A stretch of DNA of 64,000 nucleotides from Modestobacter lapidis (lineage in GTDB: Bacteria > Actinomycetota > Actinomycetes > Mycobacteriales > Geodermatophilaceae). Under the pieces are notes generated by a model, which was not told the DNA's origin, made no database searches, and saw nothing but the letters and a program-made list of their open reading frames with translations. Of the stretch, positions 59,619 through 64,000 are shown piece after piece. The stretch lies in contig JABAKE010000003.1 of assembly GCA_019779905.1 (NCBI GenBank), positions 248,001 to 312,000 of the forward strand, written 5' to 3'. A program made the translations under genes and the position numbers. How positions within the stretch are numbered: position 1 is the stretch's first letter; the number at the start of each line of letters is the position of its first letter.

Positions 59619-59698
59619 TGAAGGACCACTCCGGTCCTCGGCCCCGGCCAGAGGCTCGCCGCGAGCCTGCGAGCGGTGAGGAGGGCGGGGTCCTTCGA
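59616..59698. repeat. palindromic repeat, copy R3, inside the MarR coding start
   Basis: TGATGAAGGACC at the left (starting on the icmF stop) and GGCGGGGTCCTTC at the right form inverted arms, with CGCCGCGAGCCTGCGAG between them. Same ends and stop-codon placement as R2 at 12276. Here the MarR ATG (59618) is inside the element, so the repeat would be translated as the first 27 or so residues. Confidence 0.5.
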
Positions 59699-60223
59699 CT
59701 GCAGGGTGGCCGTTCCAGCACCTCACCTCTGCTGGCGTTCGACCCGGTCGCCGAGGCGACCCGGCAGTGGCGGGAGCACGGCTGGGCCGACGCCGCCGAC
59801 GGCATGGCGACCGTGACGTCGCTGATGCGGGCCCAGGCGATCGTGCAGGCGCGGGTGGACGACGTGCTGCGGCCGCTGCAGCTCAGCTTCGCCCGCTACG
59901 AGCTGCTGGTGCTGCTGTCGTTCACCCGCCGCGGGTCCCTGCCGATGGCGAAGGCCGGCGCGCGCCTGCAGGTGCACCCGGCGAGCGTCACCAACGCCGC
60001 CGGCCGGCTGGAGGCCGCCGGACTGGTGGTCCGTTGTCCGCACCCCGACGACGGGCGGGCGGTGCTGGTCGAGATCACCGACGCCGGGCGCGCGGTCGCC
60101 GCGGAGGCCACCGGCCGGCTCAACCGCGAGGTGTTCAGCTCCCCGGACCTGGGCGGCGGACGGGCGGCGGAACTGGTCGCCATCCTGCGCGACCTGCGCC
60201 GGGCGGCCGGCGACTTCGCATGA
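59618..60223 (+). CDS. MarR-family regulator
   Basis: 201 residues if started at ATG 59618 (TGATG overlap with icmF). The winged helix is typical: LSFARYELLVLLSFTRRGSLP, GARLQVHPASVTNAAGRLEAAGL, RCPHPDDGRAVLVEIT. The natural MarR part begins around LLAFDPVAEATRQWREHGW (residue about 38); the preceding stretch MKDHSGPRPRPEARREPASG is encoded by repeat R3 and looks like an added tail. No other ATG or GTG fits before the domain. It probably controls icmF and the BtuF-like gene. Confidence 0.88.
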   Translation: MKDHSGPRPRPEARREPASGEEGGVLRLQGGRSSTSPLLAFDPVAEATRQWREHGWADAADGMATVTSLMRAQAIVQARVDDVLRPLQLSFARYELLVLLSFTRRGSLPMAKAGARLQVHPASVTNAAGRLEAAGLVVRCPHPDDGRAVLVEITDAGRAVAAEATGRLNREVFSSPDLGGGRAAELVAILRDLRRAAGDFA

Positions 60224-61011
60224 GGGGCCAAAGTCGCGACTTCGGCCCCCTGCGGGATGATCTGGGGACGGCGGTCGCGCTGCCCCGGCCACCGCGGCGG
60301 GTGGTGTCGCTGGTGCCCTCGCTGACCGAGGCGCTGGCCGTCACGGTGCCCGAGCGGCTGGTCGGCGCCACCGACTGGTGCAGCCATCCGGCCGGGTTGG
60401 CCGTGACGCGGGTGCGCGGGACGAAGAACCCCGACCGGGCCGCGATCGCCGCGCGCCGGCCCGACCTCGTGGTGGCCAACCAGGAGGAGAACCGCCGGCT
60501 GGACGTCGAGCGGCTGCGCGCGGCCGGCATTCCGGTGTGGGTGACCGTCGTGGAGTCGCTGGACCAGGCGCTCGCGTCGCTGCGCCGGCTGTTCGCCGAC
60601 GTCCTCGGTGTCGGGGAGCCGGCCTGGCTCGCGGCCGCCGCGGCCGGCTGGGCGGAGCCGCCGGCCGGCCCGCGGCTGCGCGTCGCGGTCCCGGTCTGGC
60701 GCGACCCGTGGATGGTGGTCGGCGCGCGCACCTTCACCGGCGACCTGCTCGCCCGGCTCGGGCTGGACAACGTGTTCGCCGGGCACGCCGAGCGGTACCC
60801 GCGGCTGGAGCTGGACGCCGTGCGCGCCGCCGGTCCCGAGCTCGTGCTGCTGCCCGACGAGCCCTACCGGTTCACCGCCGACGACGGCCCCGAGGCGTTC
60901 GGCGGCCTGCCGGTCGCGCTGGTGCCCGGCCGGGAGCTGACCTGGTACGGGCCGTCGCTGGCTTCCGCCCGGGGCACGCTCCTGGACGCGGTCCGGGCGG
61001 CCGGCGGCTGA
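60220..61011 (+). CDS. BtuF-like helical-backbone metal receptor protein, cytoplasmic
   Basis: 263 residues with the BtuF/FhuD-type fold: VVSLVPSLTEALAV at about 28, GATDWCSHPAGL, RRPDLVVANQEENR and LARLGLDNVFAGH. Extracellular relatives carry a signal peptide; none is present here, and no transporter genes are beside it. With icmF next door a role in cobalamin handling is a fair guess. ATG 60220 overlaps the MarR stop. The first 12 residues (MRGQSRDFGPLR) are encoded by a near-perfect palindrome; family members usually begin about LRDDLG. Confidence 0.8.
   Translation: MRGQSRDFGPLRDDLGTAVALPRPPRRVVSLVPSLTEALAVTVPERLVGATDWCSHPAGLAVTRVRGTKNPDRAAIAARRPDLVVANQEENRRLDVERLRAAGIPVWVTVVESLDQALASLRRLFADVLGVGEPAWLAAAAAGWAEPPAGPRLRVAVPVWRDPWMVVGARTFTGDLLARLGLDNVFAGHAERYPRLELDAVRAAGPELVLLPDEPYRFTADDGPEAFGGLPVALVPGRELTWYGPSLASARGTLLDAVRAAGG
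60224..60249. repeat. 26-bp near-palindrome in the start of the BtuF-like gene
   Basis: GGGGCCAAAGTCG followed directly by CGACTTCGGCCCC: two 13-base halves with one mismatch. It lies four bases after the start codon, where it would form a hairpin next to the ribosome site. Looks like an inserted palindromic element that donated codons. Confidence 0.55.
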
Positions 61012-61062
61012 GGCCGGCCGCTCCACCTGGCACCCGGCTCCGGTGGCGGGGAAGGTGGCGAC

Positions 61063-62637
61063 ATGAAGCGTGCCGTCCCGACCGGCGTGGCCGCCGCCCT
61101 CGCCGCGCTGGGTGCCCTCGCCACCCGCGACCTGGTGCAGCGCGACCACGCCCTGCTGCGCAACTTTCCCGTTCTCGGGCACGCCCGGTATCTCATCGAG
61201 TCGATCGGGCCGGAGCTGCGGCAGTACCTGGTGGCCGGCAACAACGAGGAACGCCCGTTCACCCGCGACCAGCGCCGCTGGGTCTACGCCTCGGCCAAGA
61301 AGGAGAACAACTACTTCGGCTTCGGCACCGACAACGATCTCGAGTACACCGCCGGCTACCCGGTGATCAAGCACGCCACGTTCGGCCGGGCCGTCCCGGC
61401 CACCGCGGTCCAGACCGGCCACGACGTCGAACTGCCCGGCGCCAAGGTCCTCGGCGGCGCCCGTGGTCGGCGGCTGGCGTTCCGGCCGCCGTCGGTCGTC
61501 AACATCTCGGCGATGAGCTACGGGTCGCTGTCCGGGGCCGCCGTGGAGGCGCTCAACCGGGGGGCGGCGCTGGCCGGGTGCCTGCACAACACCGGCGAGG
61601 GCGGCCTGTCGGTGCACCACCGGCACGGCGGGGAGCTGGTCTTCCAGATCGGCACCGCCTACTTCGGCTGCCGCGACGAGCACGGCCGCTTCGACCTCGC
61701 CCGGTTGAAGGACCTGGTCGCCGGCGCGCCGGTCCGGGCGCTGGAGATCAAGCTCAGCCAGGGCGCCAAGCCCGGCCTGGGCGGCGTGCTCCCCGGCGCC
61801 AAGGTCTCCGCCGAGATCGCCGCCACCCGGGGGGTGCCCGAGGGCCGCGACTGCATCAGCCCGTCCCGGCACGCCGAGTTCTCCGATCCCGACAGCCTGC
61901 TCGACTGGGTCGAGCTGCTCGCCGCCGAGACCGGCCTGCCGGTCGGCATCAAGTCCGCGGTCGGTGACCTCGGGTTCTGGGACGAGCTCACCGCGCTGAT
62001 GGACACCACCGGCCGCGGCGTCGACTTCGTGACGGTGGACGGTGGCGAGGGCGGCACCGGTGCCGCACCGATGATCTTCACCGACTCGGTGTCGCTGCCC
62101 TTCCAGCTCGGCTTCGCCCGGGTCTACTCCACCTTCGCCCGCCGCGGCCTGCACGAGCAGGTCACCTTCATCGGCGCCGGGAAGCTCGGGCTGCCCGACA
62201 ACGCCGTCGTCGCGTTCGCGCTGGGCTGCGACATGGTGAACGTGGCCCGGGAGGCCATGCTGGCCATCGGCTGCATCCAGGCGCAGAAGTGCCACACCGA
62301 CACCTGCCCCACCGGCGTCGCCACCCAGAACGCCTGGCTCACCCGCGGCCTGGACCCGGCGCTCAAGTCCGTCCGGGCGGCCAACTACGTCAAGACCCTG
62401 CGCCGCGACCTCGTCAAGGTCGCCGAGGCCTGCGGTGTCGAGCACCCCGGCCTGATCGCCAGCGGCGCCGTGGAGGTGCTGGACGGCCGGACGGCGGCCA
62501 CGCCGCTGCACGAGGTGTACGGCTACGAATCCGGCTGGGGGCTGCCGTCGGCCGCCGACCAGGCCGAGATCGCCCGGCTGATGACCCCGGAGGCACCCGA
62601 GGGCGGCAGCGCACCACCGTCCGCGACAGCGACCTGA
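61063..62637 (+). CDS. GltB-like FMN-binding glutamate synthase family protein
   Basis: 524 residues. The FMN/Fe-S synthase domain of glutamate synthase without the glutaminase part: PPSVVNISAMSYGSLSG, HNTGEGGLSVHH, LEIKLSQGAKPGLGG, DFVTVDGGEGGTGAAP and the 3Fe-4S ligands in CIQAQKCHTDTCPTGVATQ are all intact. A short hydrophobic N-terminus (VAAALAALGALAT) may be a membrane anchor. Stand-alone proteins of this type are widespread, with uncertain reaction; glutamate synthesis from ammonia is not certain. ATG 61063 has GGGGAAGG upstream. Confidence 0.9.
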   Translation: MKRAVPTGVAAALAALGALATRDLVQRDHALLRNFPVLGHARYLIESIGPELRQYLVAGNNEERPFTRDQRRWVYASAKKENNYFGFGTDNDLEYTAGYPVIKHATFGRAVPATAVQTGHDVELPGAKVLGGARGRRLAFRPPSVVNISAMSYGSLSGAAVEALNRGAALAGCLHNTGEGGLSVHHRHGGELVFQIGTAYFGCRDEHGRFDLARLKDLVAGAPVRALEIKLSQGAKPGLGGVLPGAKVSAEIAATRGVPEGRDCISPSRHAEFSDPDSLLDWVELLAAETGLPVGIKSAVGDLGFWDELTALMDTTGRGVDFVTVDGGEGGTGAAPMIFTDSVSLPFQLGFARVYSTFARRGLHEQVTFIGAGKLGLPDNAVVAFALGCDMVNVAREAMLAIGCIQAQKCHTDTCPTGVATQNAWLTRGLDPALKSVRAANYVKTLRRDLVKVAEACGVEHPGLIASGAVEVLDGRTAATPLHEVYGYESGWGLPSAADQAEIARLMTPEAPEGGSAPPSATAT

Positions 62638-62685
62638 GCCCGCCGGCGGGGTTTGACCGGCCGCTCCCGACGGCACTCACCGGAC

Positions 62686-63624
62686 ATGCGCGCAGTCGTC
62701 TTCCAGTCCAACGGTGGTCCCGAGGTCCTCGAGTACACCGAGGCGCCCGATCCGCAGCCCGGAGCGGGCCGGGTGGTCGTCGAGGTCGCGGCCGCCGGGG
62801 TGAACTACATGGACGTCTACGAGCGGGAGGGGCGTGGCTACGGCTCCACCCCGCCGGCCGTGCCGGGCGCCGAGGGTGCCGGCACGATCGCCGGAACCGG
62901 GCAGCGGGTCGCCTGGATGAACGTCCCCGGCAGCTACGCCGAGCGGCTGTCCGCCCCCGAGGAGCTGCTCGTCCCGGTACCCGACGGCATCGACCTGGAC
63001 GTCGCGGCCGCGGCCCTGCTGCAGGGGCTCACCGCGCACTACCTGGCGTCGGACTCGTACCCGGTGGAGCCCGGCGACTGGGTGCTCGTCCACGCCGGGG
63101 CCGGCGGCGTCGGCCTGCTGCTCACGCAGATCGTGGTCGCCCGGGGCGGCCGGGTCATCGCGACCACGTCCACCCCCGAGAAGGCGGAACTGGCGCGCGG
63201 GGCCGGTGCGGAGGAGGTGATCGGGTACGAGTCGTTCGCCGAGCGGGCCCGGGAGATCACCGGCGGCGAGGGCGTCGCCGCGGTCTACGACGGCGTCGGC
63301 CGGACGACGTTCCTCGAGGGGCTGACCGCGCTGCGGCCATGCGGCAGCATGATCGTCTTCGGCGCGGCCAGCGGCCCGCCGGAACCGGTCGACGTCTCGC
63401 TGCTCGCCGCCCGTGGGTCGCTGTACGTCCAGCGGCCCACCCTGAAGACCTACGCCCGCTCCGCCCCGCTCCTGCAGACCCGGGCGCGGGAGGTGCTGGA
63501 CCTGATCGCCACCGGCCGCCTCGACGTCCGGATCGGGGCGCGGTACCCGCTGGCCGAGGCCCGTTCGGCGCACCAGGACCTCGAGGCGCGCCGCACGACC
63601 GGCAAGCTGCTGCTCGTTCCGTAG
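62686..63624 (+). CDS. zinc-independent quinone oxidoreductase (QOR/zeta-crystallin type)
   Basis: 312 residues. [21 protein letters not shown] is the QOR-type opening; [11 protein letters not shown] (substrate loop), [12 protein letters not shown] and the NADPH motif [13 protein letters not shown] (about 143) follow. The zinc ligands of alcohol dehydrogenases are absent. Such enzymes reduce quinones with NADPH in one-electron steps or act on enones. Not visibly linked to the neighbours; 48 bases after the GltB-like gene. Confidence 0.9.
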   Translation: MRAVVFQSNGGPEVLEYTEAPDPQPGAGRVVVEVAAAGVNYMDVYEREGRGYGSTPPAVPGAEGAGTIAGTGQRVAWMNVPGSYAERLSAPEELLVPVPDGIDLDVAAAALLQGLTAHYLASDSYPVEPGDWVLVHAGAGGVGLLLTQIVVARGGRVIATTSTPEKAELARGAGAEEVIGYESFAERAREITGGEGVAAVYDGVGRTTFLEGLTALRPCGSMIVFGAASGPPEPVDVSLLAARGSLYVQRPTLKTYARSAPLLQTRAREVLDLIATGRLDVRIGARYPLAEARSAHQDLEARRTTGKLLLVP

Positions 63625-63754
63625 GACGCCGGATCGGGCCGGTGGGTGCAGGCGCCCGCCGGCAGACGGCAGGATGATGCGAGGCTTGGTACCGGGTGTG
63701 AGCCCGGGAGCGCCGGGAACGGCCGTCGACATCGATCAGTGCAGGAGAAGCAAC

Positions 63755-64000
63755 ATGCCGCAGGGCACGGTGAAGTGGTTCAACGCCGACAAGGGCTTCG
63801 GGTTCATCGGACCCGACGACGGGGGCGAGGACGTCTTCGTCCACTTCTCCGCGATCGCCGACTCCGGTGGGTACCGCAGCCTGGACGAGGGCCAGCGGGT
63901 GGAGTACGAGGCCAGCCCCGGCCAGCGCGGGCTGCAGGCCGACTCCGTGGTGTCCCTGGGCGGTGGGGGCGGCCGGGCCCCGGCACGCGACGAGCGGGGA
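63755..64000 (+). CDS. cold-shock domain protein, cut by the window end
   Basis: 82 codons visible from ATG 63755 (AGGAGAAG upstream). The CSD is complete: [18 protein letters not shown] (RNP1 KGFGFI), DVFVHFSAI (RNP2) and a C-terminal strand ending about VVSLGG. A Gly/Arg-rich stretch ([14 protein letters not shown]) follows and continues beyond the edge, so it is longer than the usual 67-residue CspA. Single-stranded nucleic-acid chaperone. The 130-base upstream region probably includes its leader; I see no definite promoter. Confidence 0.95.
   Translation, partial: MPQGTVKWFNADKGFGFIGPDDGGEDVFVHFSAIADSGGYRSLDEGQRVEYEASPGQRGLQADSVVSLGGGGGRAPARDERG

Noticed and set aside
56211-59726. Reverse-strand open frame of 1171 codons opposite icmF
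   Set aside because: Low-complexity Arg/Gly/Val/His-rich translation without motifs; codon-position mirror of icmF, whose B12, GTPase and mutase motifs are unmistakable.

Overview
The window is very GC-rich and densely packed. Genes commonly overlap by 4 bases (ATGA or GTGA), GTG starts are frequent, and promoters read TTGACA-N17/18-CANGGT. The family content (3Fe-4S ferredoxin with P450, PcaR-type IclR regulators, NarL-type kinase, fused isobutyryl-CoA mutase, MimR/AcoR-like regulator) points to an actinomycete. Geodermatophilaceae or a close relative is my guess from gene content only. I saw no tRNA, rRNA, CRISPR array, insertion sequence or phage gene.

Layout. 0-8 kb: an acyl-CoA dehydrogenase pair (one cut by the window edge), a GGDEF/EAL protein overlapping an HDOD protein, a DUF3616 protein, an unknown protein and an aldose-1-epimerase-like protein. 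8.2-12.3 kb: a ribose-type ABC importer behind a promoter with a perfect 14-bp palindrome. 12.4-19.6 kb (minus strand): esterase, hydroxyquinol-type intradiol dioxygenase, three-subunit molybdenum hydroxylase and alpha/beta hydrolase, every junction overlapping by 4 bases. 19.8-26 kb: cupin, AraC regulator, luciferase-like monooxygenase, AcoR-like regulator and semialdehyde dehydrogenase. 26-31.6 kb: UPF0303 protein, pyridoxal kinase, small unknowns, an aryl-alcohol-type dehydrogenase, glutathione-independent formaldehyde dehydrogenase and an aldehyde dehydrogenase remnant. 31.8-38.1 kb: a NarL-type two-component system, then a Rieske oxygenase operon ending in LigA-LigB (protocatechuate 4,5-dioxygenase type), headed by a shortened RraA/CHA-aldolase-like gene.

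38.1-55.3 kb looks like one co-regulated catabolic unit. An IclR regulator and amidohydrolase are transcribed leftward. Divergent to them is an operon of CaiB/BaiF CoA-transferase, citryl-CoA-lyase-like protein, LigB and LigA. Next come P450 plus ferredoxin; an HsaA-like flavin monooxygenase; a leftward hydrolase/alcohol dehydrogenase/SDR operon; and a second ribose-type importer operon that also carries a VOC protein and a flavin reductase. Five promoter regions here carry CGGAC-N4-GTCCG (one variant has GTCCA, one GTACG) next to a recognisable promoter. The P450-monooxygenase interval and the first importer at 8.2 kb share a different operator, identical at 23 of 25 positions. A second, closely related IclR gene ends this block.

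56-64 kb: fused isobutyryl-CoA mutase IcmF, a MarR regulator, a BtuF-like protein without a signal peptide, a GltB-like FMN protein, a quinone oxidoreductase and the start of a cold-shock protein.

Inferred joint function: import and oxidative catabolism of aromatic compounds, probably methoxylated (two oxygenase systems plus formaldehyde dehydrogenase), through LigAB-type extradiol cleavage. The least familiar part is the CoA-transferase/citryl-CoA-lyase pair fused by operon structure to LigBA, in a window where the expected CHA aldolase gene is shortened. This suggests a CoA-dependent way of splitting the ring-fission tricarboxylate. That is inference; no substrate can be named from sequence alone.
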